A stretch of 46,810 nt of DNA, taken from NCBI GenBank assembly GCA_021736475.1, contig JAIPFV010000011.1, positions 1-46,810 on the forward strand, in the 5' to 3' direction. A model generated the notes under the pieces. That model was given only the letters and a program-made list of their open reading frames with translations, ran no database searches and was not told the origin of the DNA. This document shows positions 8,126 to 16,473 of the stretch, one piece after another. Source of the stretch: Spirochaetia bacterium (GTDB taxonomy: Bacteria; Spirochaetota; Spirochaetia; DSM-16054; Sediminispirochaetaceae). The stretch's first letter is position 1, and each line of letters opens with the position of its first letter. The position numbers were made by a program, and so were the translations under genes.

Positions 8126-9433
8126 TTAGAGTAGTTCTGCGGCTTGCTCTGCCAATAAGCTGCGTTCTGAATGCTCGAGCACTACATGTCCAAAATTTTT
8201 CTGCCCTTTAAATGCTTCAACCAGATAGCTGAGGCCATTCGAGCTGCTGTCAAGATAAGGACTGTCAATTTGATACGGATCGCCGGTTAACACAACTTTC
8301 GTATCCTCACCGGCCCGACTTACGATAGTTTTTATCTCATGGGGTGAAAGGTTTTGAGCTTCGTCAATGATTATGTAAAGGTTAGGCAGAGAACGACCTC
8401 GAATATAAGTAATCGCCTCGATTTCAACCTGATTACTCCCAATTATGGAGTCGAGAGTTCTGAGGTTTGGTCTTTTATGAACCGATAAAATATATTCCAT
8501 GTTATCAAACAAGGGCTGCATCCAATGGGATAGCTTCTCCTCCTTTGCTCCTGGTAAATAACCAATATCTTTTCCCAGAGGCATAACCGGTCGCGAAATG
8601 AGCACCCGTTTATATGCACTATCGTCGAAAACTTTTTTCAATCCCGCCGCGATTGCTAAGAGCGTTTTACCGGTACCGGCCTTCCCCATCAGTGTAACCA
8701 GGGACACCGATTCATCAAGCAGCAACTCAAAAGCCATGTCCTGCTGAATATTCAGCGGCCTAACCCCGCTAATACTTCCGGGAATAGGAAAAATCGTCTT
8801 TAGCGCCTTACTTTCGGGCTGATAACGCCCCAAGGAGGGGGTCTCATGTTCTTTATCATGAAGAATTACAAATTCATTCGGATGCAGCTCTTCATTCCAG
8901 GGGATTCTCTCTTCCGACTGTAGATCTTCATAGGTATCAAGAGAAATATCACCGGTTCGAAAACCCTGATACAGCTGGGCAATATTTACCTTCTGTTTTT
9001 CGTAATCCACTGCTTTTAGCCCCAGGGCGGTTGCCTTTACCCGGGCATTGATGTCCTTGGACACAAAGAACACTCTCCGGCCCCGTCTTTGTAAAGTAAG
9101 GGCGGTGAGCAAAATTTTATTGTCAGGTTTGTCGGTAATCAAATCCACCTGTATATCGTGATCATAATCGAGCAGCACCTTGAGGGTCGATCCATTGTCC
9201 ATCTTCACGCCCTGGTGAATATCTCCCTGCTTGGCAAGCTGATCTAAAAACCTTATGGCGTGACGTGCATTTCGACCGCGTTCGCCGCTTGAGGTTTTAA
9301 GGTTGTCCAGCTCTTCTAAAACCCACAACGGAACTACTACTTCGTTGTCTTTAAATGAAAGGATTGCATCCGGCTTATGGATAAACACGTTTGTATCGAT
9401 TACAAACGTTTTTATACGCGTATCATTTTTCAT
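8126..9433 (-). CDS. PhoH family protein with PIN domain (PhoH2/YlaK type)
   Basis: 435 residues. The N-terminal PIN nuclease domain (FVIDTNVFIHKPDAIL, VVPLWVLEELDNLK, TDKPDNKILLTAL, FVSKDINARVKA) supplies the acidic residues of a single-strand RNase. The C-terminal PhoH ATPase has Walker A GKAGTGKT and Walker B YIIIDEAQN, followed by TGDPYQID. In mycobacteria this architecture (PhoH2) acts as an RNA helicase/RNase; here the PIN partner is fused. The ATG at 9433 has GAGGTG upstream; the frame is open further 5' but that region contains the hydrogenase terminator. Confidence 0.92.
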   Translation of the reverse strand: MKNDTRIKTFVIDTNVFIHKPDAILSFKDNEVVVPLWVLEELDNLKTSSGERGRNARHAIRFLDQLAKQGDIHQGVKMDNGSTLKVLLDYDHDIQVDLITDKPDNKILLTALTLQRRGRRVFFVSKDINARVKATALGLKAVDYEKQKVNIAQLYQGFRTGDISLDTYEDLQSEERIPWNEELHPNEFVILHDKEHETPSLGRYQPESKALKTIFPIPGSISGVRPLNIQQDMAFELLLDESVSLVTLMGKAGTGKTLLAIAAGLKKVFDDSAYKRVLISRPVMPLGKDIGYLPGAKEEKLSHWMQPLFDNMEYILSVHKRPNLRTLDSIIGSNQVEIEAITYIRGRSLPNLYIIIDEAQNLSPHEIKTIVSRAGEDTKVVLTGDPYQIDSPYLDSSSNGLSYLVEAFKGQKNFGHVVLEHSERSLLAEQAAELL

Positions 9434-9500
9434 TACAGCCACCTCACTATTAATGTATAAGTAACTGCAACTATTTTCCAGACTGAAGCTAGAAAACAAG

Positions 9501-9538
9501 AAAAAACGGCCGTCCCGCATGTCATGTGCAGGACGGCC
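9501..9538 (-). terminator. Rho-independent terminator of hydrogenase operon
   Basis: Perfect 8-bp stem GGCCGTCC (9508-9515) / GGACGGCC (9531-9538) with a 15-nt loop. Read on the minus strand it is followed by six T (9506-9501). It lies 10 bp beyond the hydA stop. Confidence 0.88.
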
Positions 9539-9547
9539 CGGTTGTAC

Positions 9548-11299
9548 TTATATTTGGTACAGTGGTCGTGAGGTGTACTTTGTGTGCAACAGGTCGTGTG
9601 ATTTTTTGCTCAGCGGTTCGCCGAGAAATTCTTTATAAATCTGCTGAATTTCTGGGTTCAAATGGGAAGCACGAACTTCGGCCGCTGCGTCATCCTTGTA
9701 CAAACCGGCAATTCGTTTTGCCCGTACCTCATCGGTGGTTCCGTAGGGCTGGCCGCCGCCGGCAATACAACCGCCTCGACAGGCCATTACTTCAATAAAA
9801 TGGTAGGGGGGCTCTTTTCCCTCCGCTTTGGCCTTCTGTACTTCGCGCAGTACTGTGCCTACGTTGGCCATTCCGTGGGCTACGGCAACCCGGATTTTCT
9901 TACCCTCAATATCGACCTCGCCGGATCGTACTCCGTCCATTCCTCGCACGGCTTCGATGTTTAACTCCGGAAGCTCTTTTCCAGTTACAAAGTTGTAGGC
10001 TGTCCGTAGCGCAGCTTCCATAACACCGCCGGTGTTTCCGAAAATGGTACCAGCACCGGAGTATTTACCGATGGGGCTGTCGGCAGCTTCATCGGACAGG
10101 GTGTTAAAATCGATCCCCGCCGATCGAATGAGACGGGCCAGCTCACGGGTAGTAAGAACCACATCCACATCCTGCTCCCCGGAGGAGTACATTTTCTCAC
10201 AACGAGTGATTTCATACTTTTTCGCCGTACAGGGCATGATGGCCGCCGAATATATCTCTTCCGGAGACCTTTTGATTTTCTCGGCGTAATAGGTTTTTGT
10301 AACAGCACCCTGCATCATCATGGGAGATTTCGCAGTCGAAAAATTGGGTATCATATCCGAAAAGTACTTTTCCATATAATCTGTCCAGGCCGGGCAGCAG
10401 CTGGTCAGCTGCGGAATTTCACCGGAGCCTTCGGTCAAACGCTGCACAAACTCAGTAGCCTCTTCCATAATAGTCAAGTCGGCTGCAAAGTTTGTATCAA
10501 AAACCGCATCCACACCTAAACGGCGCAGGGCGGCATAGATTTTACCGGTAGAAATATCACCAGGCTCATAGCCGAAGGCTTCACCTAATGCAACCCGAAC
10601 CGCCGGGGCGATCTGCACTGCCACGTGCTTATTCTCATCCCGGATAGCCTCTAACAGTTTGCCGGTTTCATCTTTTTCATAAATAGCACCTACCGGGCAA
10701 TGAGCCGAACACTGTCCGCATTTGATACAGGGGCTGTCGGCCAGAGCTGCGTCAGCAGCCGGAGCAATACGGGTGTTTTCTCCGCGTCCAACAAACTCGA
10801 GTGCCCACACATCCTGTAGCACCTGACACACATTTGCACAGCGGCCACAGTTTACACACTTCTCAGGATTGAGAATGATCGAAGGTGTTGAATCGTCTTT
10901 TGGTAAATCACGCAGACGAACCTCGTAGGGTTGTTCACGAATGCCATAGTTCGCTGCCAGAGACTGGAGCTCACAATTCTGATTCCGTCCACACATAAGG
11001 CAATCGTTGGGGTGGGTCGATAAGATGAGTTCAATCACCGTCTTGCGAATTTGGTGCAGCTCAGGATCATGGGTGATAATACCCATACCCTCTGACACCG
11101 GAGTGGCACAGGCACGCATCATCTTAGGGGAGTTCTCCAACTTTACCACACAGATACCACACGCCGCCCAGGCCGGTAGGTCTGAATGGTAACAGAGTGT
11201 TGGGATATTAATATTCATTTCTTTAGCCGCAGCCAGGATGGAAATACCTGCTTCTACCTCTACCGGCTCGCCGTTTATTTTTATGTTTACAGTTTTCAA
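9548..11299 (-). CDS. hydA: [FeFe] hydrogenase catalytic subunit (HydA/HndD type)
   Basis: 583-residue catalytic subunit of a multimeric NAD(P)-linked, electron-bifurcating hydrogenase. In order: N-terminal 2Fe-2S ferredoxin domain (TLCYHSD...CGICVV), the His/Cys cluster region (CLMCGRNQNCELQ), two 4Fe-4S motifs (CVNCGRCANVCQ and CIKCGQCSAHCP), then the H-cluster domain with L1 TSCCPAW, L2 MPCTAKKYE and L3 EVMACRGGCIAGGGQP. All cluster cysteines are present; L1 has Ala where many enzymes have Gly. It oxidises or produces H2 in the cytoplasm and works with the next subunits, balancing NADH and reduced ferredoxin. Last gene of the five-gene operon. Confidence 0.96.
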   Translation of the reverse strand: MKTVNIKINGEPVEVEAGISILAAAKEMNINIPTLCYHSDLPAWAACGICVVKLENSPKMMRACATPVSEGMGIITHDPELHQIRKTVIELILSTHPNDCLMCGRNQNCELQSLAANYGIREQPYEVRLRDLPKDDSTPSIILNPEKCVNCGRCANVCQVLQDVWALEFVGRGENTRIAPAADAALADSPCIKCGQCSAHCPVGAIYEKDETGKLLEAIRDENKHVAVQIAPAVRVALGEAFGYEPGDISTGKIYAALRRLGVDAVFDTNFAADLTIMEEATEFVQRLTEGSGEIPQLTSCCPAWTDYMEKYFSDMIPNFSTAKSPMMMQGAVTKTYYAEKIKRSPEEIYSAAIMPCTAKKYEITRCEKMYSSGEQDVDVVLTTRELARLIRSAGIDFNTLSDEAADSPIGKYSGAGTIFGNTGGVMEAALRTAYNFVTGKELPELNIEAVRGMDGVRSGEVDIEGKKIRVAVAHGMANVGTVLREVQKAKAEGKEPPYHFIEVMACRGGCIAGGGQPYGTTDEVRAKRIAGLYKDDAAAEVRASHLNPEIQQIYKEFLGEPLSKKSHDLLHTKYTSRPLYQI

Positions 11300-11324
11300 C
11301 TGATTCCTCCTTAGTTAAAGGTTT

Positions 11325-13115
11325 TTATCGCACGTACACCGCATCAAATTTACATACGTTGTAACATTCACCACACTTAATGCAGAGTTCCTGATCAATT
11401 GTGTGCAGCTGCCGAATTTCACCGCTAATTGCATTTGTTGGACAGCGACGGGCACATAAGCCGCATCCGATACACTTATCAGGAAGAATATGGTAGGTAA
11501 TCAACTTCTTACAGTGTCCGGCGGGACAACGTTTATCCTTGATGTGGGCTTTATACTCATCTTCAAAATAGGTGATGGTAGAAATAATCGGGTTAGGTGC
11601 GGTTTGACCAAGGCCACATAAGGAGGCCTTCTGGGTGGCCTGGGCGATCGACTTAATTCTGTCAAGATCTTCCATCTCACCTTCACCCTCGGTAATGCGC
11701 TCGAGTATGTTGTACAGGGTACGTCCACCAACTCGGCAGGGAGCACACTTACCACAAGACTCATCAACGGTAAATCCAAGGTAAAATTTAGACACGTCGA
11801 CCATACAGTCATCCTCGTCCATTACAATCATACCACCGGAGCCCATTATTGAGCCTAACTCCTGCAGGTGTACATAATCTATAGGAGTGTCAAGATAGTC
11901 TTTGGTAATAACTCCACCGGAAGGCCCGCCGGTTTGCACCGCCTTAAACTCCTTTCCGTTCGGGATTCCACCACCGATATCAAACACAATTTCACGGAGG
12001 GTGGTGCCCATGGGAACTTCCACCAAACCGGAGTTTCTAATTTTACCGGTAAGAGCAAATACCTTGGTACCCTTGGAATCCTCCGTACCAATTTTAGAGA
12101 ACCACTCTCCACCCTTCATGAGGATAATGGGAATATTCGCCCAGGTCTCAACATTGTTGATAACCGTTGGCTGTCCAAAGACACCCTTAGTGGCCGGAAA
12201 AGGAGGCCGGGGGGTGGGCATACCACGTTCGCCTTCTATCGAACGGAGGAGAGCTGTTTCTTCGCCGCAGACAAAAGCACCGGCACCTAAGCGAATCTCT
12301 ATATCAAAATTAAATCCGGTATCAAGAATGTTATCGCCCAAAAGTCCGTATTCACGGGCTTGGTTCATAGCAATTTTCAGACGGTTAATGGCCAGTGGAT
12401 ATTCTGCACGTATGTAGATATAGCCGAAGTTAGCCCCAACGGTATACCCGGCAATGGTCATGGCTTCCAGAATACTGTGGGGATCCCCCTCGAGGGTACT
12501 GCGGTCCATATAGGCACCGGGGTCGCCTTCGTCGGCGTTACACACTATGTATTTCTGGTCATCCTCCACCTTTTTGGTAAAGTTCCACTTCATCCAGGTA
12601 GGAAAACCCGCCCCTCCGCGTCCGCGCAGACCTGCAGTTTTCAGTTCCTCGATAATATCGTCGGGCTTCATCTCGAAGAGCGCCTTTTCAAGGGCGACAT
12701 ATCCGTCTCGACCAAGATATTCGTTGATGTCCTCGGGGTTTATCACACCACAGTTGCGCAGAACCACTCGAACCTGCTTCTGATAAAAATCCATTTCATC
12801 AATTTGAGCCCGTTTTTTGCTCTCCGCCTTATCGTACAACAGGCGGGTAACCTCTCGCCCTTTTACAAGGTGCTCTGACACAATCTCTTTTGCATCTTCG
12901 GGTGTTACCTGCACATAAAAAGACTCTTCGGGGAGCACCTTTACAATTGGTCCTTGTTCACAGAAACCAAAACATCCGGTTTTAACAACCTGAACCTTGT
13001 CCCGCACTCCCTGACTCTCGCACTCGTGCATCAGATTTTTATAGATTTTGTCCGACTTGGATGATTCACATGCGGTTCCACCGCAGACAAGAATAAAGTT
13101 AGTAAATGCCGCCAT
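11325..13115 (-). CDS. hydB: Bifurcating hydrogenase NADH/FMN subunit (HydB/HndC, NuoF-like)
   Basis: 596 residues. An N-terminal thioredoxin-like 2Fe-2S domain (CGGTACESS, KTGCFGFCEQGP) precedes the NuoF-like FMN/NADH module (GLRGRGGAGFPT, NADEGDPGAYMDR, GAGAFVCGEETALL), an SLBB region, the C-terminal 4Fe-4S motif ESCGKCAPCRVG, and two ferredoxin-type 4Fe-4S motifs (CIGCGLCARRCP, CIKCGECYNVC). This is the subunit where bifurcation between NAD+ and ferredoxin is thought to occur. Its ATG overlaps the previous stop as TAATG, indicating coupled translation. Confidence 0.95.
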   Translation of the reverse strand: MAAFTNFILVCGGTACESSKSDKIYKNLMHECESQGVRDKVQVVKTGCFGFCEQGPIVKVLPEESFYVQVTPEDAKEIVSEHLVKGREVTRLLYDKAESKKRAQIDEMDFYQKQVRVVLRNCGVINPEDINEYLGRDGYVALEKALFEMKPDDIIEELKTAGLRGRGGAGFPTWMKWNFTKKVEDDQKYIVCNADEGDPGAYMDRSTLEGDPHSILEAMTIAGYTVGANFGYIYIRAEYPLAINRLKIAMNQAREYGLLGDNILDTGFNFDIEIRLGAGAFVCGEETALLRSIEGERGMPTPRPPFPATKGVFGQPTVINNVETWANIPIILMKGGEWFSKIGTEDSKGTKVFALTGKIRNSGLVEVPMGTTLREIVFDIGGGIPNGKEFKAVQTGGPSGGVITKDYLDTPIDYVHLQELGSIMGSGGMIVMDEDDCMVDVSKFYLGFTVDESCGKCAPCRVGGRTLYNILERITEGEGEMEDLDRIKSIAQATQKASLCGLGQTAPNPIISTITYFEDEYKAHIKDKRCPAGHCKKLITYHILPDKCIGCGLCARRCPTNAISGEIRQLHTIDQELCIKCGECYNVCKFDAVYVR

Positions 13116-13510
13116 TACTGATTGCCTCCCTCTTCCACAATATCAGCCGCCGGACGATCAAATACATGATCATTGACCATCGTTTTGTTCATAATGTGTT
13201 TACGGATAATCTTGCGTGCAACATCCGGATCGACCTTTCCATAGATCACATCAGGCATATCCGGCATAACAATCTCGACCGTCGGTTCCACGTAACACAA
13301 GCCCATACAGCCGGTCTGTGTAACCCGAACAGTGCTCAATTCCTGTTCTTCCAGTTCTTGAATAAAAGCCTCTAAGGTATCTTTTGCACCGGCAGCAATA
13401 CCACAGGTGCCCATTCCCACAATTATTTGAATATCTTTGTTATCCGTGTTGCGACGGGAGAGGCTCTGTTTTTGCTCTTCTCGCAGCTTTCTTAATTCTT
13501 CAAGGTTCAT
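13115..13510 (-). CDS. Hydrogenase 2Fe-2S thioredoxin-like subunit (HndB/HydD type)
   Basis: 131 residues: a helical N-terminus (MNLEELRKLREEQKQ) then a thioredoxin-like 2Fe-2S ferredoxin domain with MGTCGIAAGA and QTGCMGLCYVEP carrying the four cluster cysteines. Such small subunits occur in HndABCD and HydABC(D) hydrogenases. It starts 16 bp after the ATPase gene and its stop overlaps the next start. Confidence 0.9.
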   Translation of the reverse strand: MNLEELRKLREEQKQSLSRRNTDNKDIQIIVGMGTCGIAAGAKDTLEAFIQELEEQELSTVRVTQTGCMGLCYVEPTVEIVMPDMPDVIYGKVDPDVARKIIRKHIMNKTMVNDHVFDRPAADIVEEGGNQ

Positions 13511-13526
13511 AACTAACTCCTTTACA

Positions 13527-14102
13527 CTATTTCTTTCGGCTTACAGCCTGCTCTTCCGAAACACCTTCCTGGGACCGTAAATATGTCCGCAGCAGTCTTA
13601 AGGACCCTGAGGTTTCAAAACCTCCCACTGCCTCGGATAATTCCGACCTGGTGAGGGAGTAGGAATATATATCAGCACCGTTATTGAACTTCCGGTTTAT
13701 AACCATCTCATGCTCTCCCGGATAGGTTAGAGCGGCCAAAAAAGTATTTGCCGCACTCCCAACCGGGGGGGTATCGATATTGGTTTTATCAAACTGAAAC
13801 TTCACAGAGGTTCCTTGCCCCTCTCGAGAATCAATCTCGAACTCGCCTCCGGATTGCTCTATTGCCTGAGTGAGAAACGCCAAGCCTAACCCAACATTAC
13901 GCTCTGAGTGCTTTATACCATCGGTAAAAAAAGGGTCGCGTGCTTTTTGCAACTGATCGGGGGTCATTCCGGTACCGTTATCCGCAACAAAGACGGTTAA
14001 CTCTTCCTCGGTTTCGAAAAAATCGAACATCACAAGCGCAGCCTGTGCTTCAATCGAGTTTTGTACCAGATCCAGAGCAAAATCACAGATGCTACGGTGC
14101 AT
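13527..14102 (-). CDS. HATPase_c domain protein inside hydrogenase operon
   Basis: 191 residues with the GHKL/histidine-kinase ATP-binding fold: N box DLVQNSIEAQA, G1 VADNGTGMT, and VGLGLAFLTQAIEQSGG as the G2 box. There is no phospho-acceptor histidine domain or receiver domain, so it resembles anti-sigma or switch kinases. I recall similar ATPase genes in hyd operons of other anaerobes (for example Acetobacterium woodii hydE), with no settled role. TAATG overlap with the nuoE-like gene upstream ties its expression to the hydrogenase. The function could be regulatory or maturation-related. Confidence 0.85.
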   Translation of the reverse strand: MHRSICDFALDLVQNSIEAQAALVMFDFFETEEELTVFVADNGTGMTPDQLQKARDPFFTDGIKHSERNVGLGLAFLTQAIEQSGGEFEIDSREGQGTSVKFQFDKTNIDTPPVGSAANTFLAALTYPGEHEMVINRKFNNGADIYSYSLTRSELSEAVGGFETSGSLRLLRTYLRSQEGVSEEQAVSRKK

Positions 14103-14587
14103 TATTTCTCCTGGTATTTCGCAAGTATTTCAGGAAGTCGATCTTTAGTCAGTTTACCAAATACGTCTTCACCGACGATAAGTACCGGTGCAAGACCGCA
14201 GGCCCCTACACAGCGAACCGCTTCGATAGAAAACTGTCCGTCTGTTGTAACTTGATTTACGCCGATACCTAATACCGACTCCAACTCATTGAGGATATCC
14301 TCGCCACCCTTGAGATAGCATGCAGTACCCATACATACCTGTATATTGTACTTACCGGGTTTGTTGAGTTTGAAGTAGTGATAAAACGTGATGACTCCGT
14401 AAATTTTTGCCAACGGAACATTCATAATTTTAGCCACTTTTTTCGCGGCTTCCCGCGGAATGAAACCAAACTCTTCCTGTACTTTGTGTAGGATCATGAT
14501 GAGATTGCCCGGTTTCTCACGCCACGTTTCCATGTGATCTAGGAGTTCTTGGGAAAACGTAATCTCAGCATCGCTTTTCACAGCCAT
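14102..14587 (-). CDS. hydC: Hydrogenase NuoE-like 2Fe-2S subunit (HydC/HndA)
   Basis: 161 residues. The helical N-terminal domain (GNLIMILHKVQEEFGFIPREAAKKVAK, IYGVITFYHYF) precedes a thioredoxin-like 2Fe-2S domain with CMGTACYLKGG and AVRCVGACGLAPVL, the NuoE pattern. It relays electrons between NADH subunit and hydrogenase. First gene of the operon, with GGAGG 5 bp upstream of the ATG at 14587. Confidence 0.95.
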   Translation of the reverse strand: MAVKSDAEITFSQELLDHMETWREKPGNLIMILHKVQEEFGFIPREAAKKVAKIMNVPLAKIYGVITFYHYFKLNKPGKYNIQVCMGTACYLKGGEDILNELESVLGIGVNQVTTDGQFSIEAVRCVGACGLAPVLIVGEDVFGKLTKDRLPEILAKYQEK

Positions 14588-14650
14588 GGAACCTCCATTT
14601 CATGCCACACCTTAGGGGTGCGGTATTGTTCTGTATTTGTATGTACCAAG

Positions 14651-14679
14651 ATAGTAGAAAATAATTAAAAAAAAATCAA
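14651..14679 (-). promoter_or_regulatory. Promoter of hydrogenase operon
   Basis: Minus strand: -35 TTGATT (14674-14679), 17-bp A/T-rich spacer, -10 TACTAT (14651-14656), leaving a leader of about 57 nt before hydC. A second candidate, TTGAAA-17-TTTAAT, lies upstream near 14695-14725 and has the Rex-like half-site TCACAA inside its spacer. The rest of the 335-bp hyd/rex intergenic region is A/T rich and contains no gene that I can support. Confidence 0.55.
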
Positions 14680-14768
14680 TAAAAAATGCACTATTAAAAT
14701 CGGATATTGTGATTTTTTCAAGTTTTAATTGATTTTTCACCGGTTTTCTACTATTATTAAACAAGTTA

Positions 14769-14786
14769 ATGTGAACTATCGCACAT
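14769..14786. promoter_or_regulatory. Rex-like operator between hyd and rex
   Basis: ATGTGAACTATCGCACAT is an 18-bp inverted repeat that fits the Rex consensus TTGTGAA-N4-TTCACAA at TGTGAA on the left and CACA on the right. It sits between the divergent hyd and rex genes. A related imperfect site, AGGTGATTGACTCACAT, lies at 14855-14871 near rex, and isolated TTGTGA/TTCAC half-sites occur near 14707 and 14734. Rex usually releases DNA when NADH rises. Confidence 0.55.
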
Positions 14787-14854
14787 ATATAGCAGAAGCT
14801 AAAACCTGCAGTTTGATTATATGTGAAACCGGCATATTTAATTTGTATGTCTAA

Positions 14855-14871
14855 AGGTGATTGACTCACAT
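14855..14871. promoter_or_regulatory. Second imperfect Rex-like palindrome near rex
   Basis: AGGTGA-TTGAC-TCACAT is an inverted repeat with a centre one base shorter than the usual Rex box. It overlaps the region where the rex promoter should lie (a TATAAC -10-like hexamer is at 14879-14884), fitting autorepression. Confidence 0.35.
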
Positions 14872-14922
14872 TTAAAATTATAACAGATTGTATCAAGAAA
14901 TCTACAGATAACTGGGGATATT

Positions 14923-15612
14923 ATGAATAAAGATTTTATATTGCGACTGACAAAGTACAAAAGGCTGCTCTATAAATTAAAAGCCTTGGGCTTTGAGCGC
15001 GTTTTTTCCAACAACCTGGGGGATGCTATAGGGGTAACCCCGGCACTTGTCCGAAAAGATTTTTCAACCCTCAGCCTACCCGGAAATAAACGGGGAGGCT
15101 ACAATGTTGACACTTTAATTGAAAAACTAGATAAGATCCTGGGCCGCGACCGAGCTCAGCATGTAGTGGTGGTCGGCTGCGGCCGTATCGGAACCGCCCT
15201 AATGGAGTACAGTGGGTTTAATACCGACGGTATCGAAATTGTAGCCGGGTTTGATGCACACCCCGAAAATGTACATAACACCAGCGGAGTTCCAATTTAC
15301 GGTATGGACAAACTCAATGAATACGTTCAAGAGAACGATACAAAGGTTGCCATTATCGCGGTCCCCGATTCTGAGGCATCTAAAGTGTTGGACCGTCTCA
15401 TCGACGCCGGTATCCGGGGCATTCTTAACTTTGCACCGGTCGAACTAAAATGCACACGCAACGACTGTCCCGGCAGCACCACCATTCATAACGTAAACAT
15501 TGCCCTTGAACTTGAGCACCTGTTTTATCAGGTAAACAGCCAGGAAGCGGAAGAAGAGGAAAAGCACGCAACTGGAGAGGAAACCGGCGCACACCCAGAC
15601 GGCAACACATAG
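14923..15612 (+). CDS. rex: Redox-sensing transcriptional repressor Rex
   Basis: 229 residues. The N-terminal winged helix (RLTKYKRLLYKLKALGFERVFSNNLGD...TPALVRKDFS) and the Rossmann NADH domain (VVVGCGRIGTALM, GFDAHPE, AIIAVPD) are characteristic of Rex. An acidic, non-conserved tail (EEEEKHATGEE) extends beyond the core. It senses the NADH/NAD+ ratio and is divergent from the bifurcating hydrogenase operon, an evident target. It is followed 8 bp later by rmuC. Confidence 0.96.
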   Translation: MNKDFILRLTKYKRLLYKLKALGFERVFSNNLGDAIGVTPALVRKDFSTLSLPGNKRGGYNVDTLIEKLDKILGRDRAQHVVVVGCGRIGTALMEYSGFNTDGIEIVAGFDAHPENVHNTSGVPIYGMDKLNEYVQENDTKVAIIAVPDSEASKVLDRLIDAGIRGILNFAPVELKCTRNDCPGSTTIHNVNIALELEHLFYQVNSQEAEEEEKHATGEETGAHPDGNT

Positions 15613-15620
15613 GACTTGCG

Positions 15621-16454
15621 ATGACGGTTTCTCTGAATACTCCATTACTTATCTCGTGGTCGATAAGCCTCATCTTGCTGTGTGCCCTATTGGCAGTTAT
15701 CATACTCAGAAAAAGCAGCCGAGATACAGGAGAGCTGCAGGGGCGCTTGAACGAACTGGAAAAGATCTCCAGCCATATTGATGAGCTGCGGTCCCTATTT
15801 ATCCTTCCGCGTACCCGCGGTGATGTTGGCGAAAAATTACTTGGGGAGCTGCTGCATAACTGGCTGCCCCAGGATGCCTACCGCCTGCAATATGGATTTA
15901 AGGATGGAACCCGGGCGGATGCGGCTATTTTTATGGGACAGTACCTGGTAGCAATTGATGCAAAGTTTCCCTTTCAAAGCGTTCGGGAAGTTTTGACCCA
16001 AAGTTCCCAAGAAAAAAAACTACCCGCCCAAGTCCGACGAACTTTCGTTCAACACGCCAGGAGCATTGCGGAAAAATATATACGCCCCGACCAGGGAACC
16101 CTCCAATTTGCACTAATGTATGTACCCTCGGAGACTCTGTATTACAACTGCTTTGTAGAAGACAGCGAACTTTCAGCCGCGGTACTTGCAGAGAAAGTTG
16201 TTCCAGTAGGTCCTGCCAATATATTTTTGTATATTCAAACTATTGCCTACGGTCTGCGGGGTTTCAATTTTCCCCAAGAGGCGGAAGAAGTTATCTCGCG
16301 TCTAGCAGAAGTGCAACAGGAGATGGCGGCTTTTGACAAGGAGATATCTACCGCCTCCACCCACCTGAAGAATTTCACCCGCATGTTTGATTCATTGCTG
16401 GTCCGCTACCGCAAAATAGACAACCTTGTACGCAGAATAGAGCAGAAGAAATAG
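15621..16454 (+). CDS. rmuC: DNA recombination protein RmuC family
   Basis: 277 residues: one N-terminal membrane segment (LLISWSISLILLCALLAVIIL), a short coiled coil, then the RmuC core with RGDVGEKLLGELL, YRLQYGFKDGTRADAAI, VAIDAKFP and ALMYVPSETLYYN. The core has the PD-(D/E)xK-like nuclease fold (D and K of AIDAKFP visible). It is shorter than E. coli RmuC (475 aa), mostly by lacking the long coiled coil. It sits 8 bp behind rex and probably shares its transcript. Confidence 0.9.
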   Translation: MTVSLNTPLLISWSISLILLCALLAVIILRKSSRDTGELQGRLNELEKISSHIDELRSLFILPRTRGDVGEKLLGELLHNWLPQDAYRLQYGFKDGTRADAAIFMGQYLVAIDAKFPFQSVREVLTQSSQEKKLPAQVRRTFVQHARSIAEKYIRPDQGTLQFALMYVPSETLYYNCFVEDSELSAAVLAEKVVPVGPANIFLYIQTIAYGLRGFNFPQEAEEVISRLAEVQQEMAAFDKEISTASTHLKNFTRMFDSLLVRYRKIDNLVRRIEQKK

Positions 16455-16473
16455 CCCCCTATTTAAGGCTATT
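16450..16473. terminator. Possible weak convergent terminator rmuC / lipoprotein gene
   Basis: AATAGCC (16450-16456) pairs with GGCTATT (16467-16473); both convergent stop codons lie inside the hairpin. There is no T-run, so this would be a weak terminator at best. Confidence 0.3.

Noticed and set aside
9985-10308. Additional open frames inside the hydrogenase genes
   Set aside because: They are out-of-frame shadows of hydA and hydB, with no start signals or domains.
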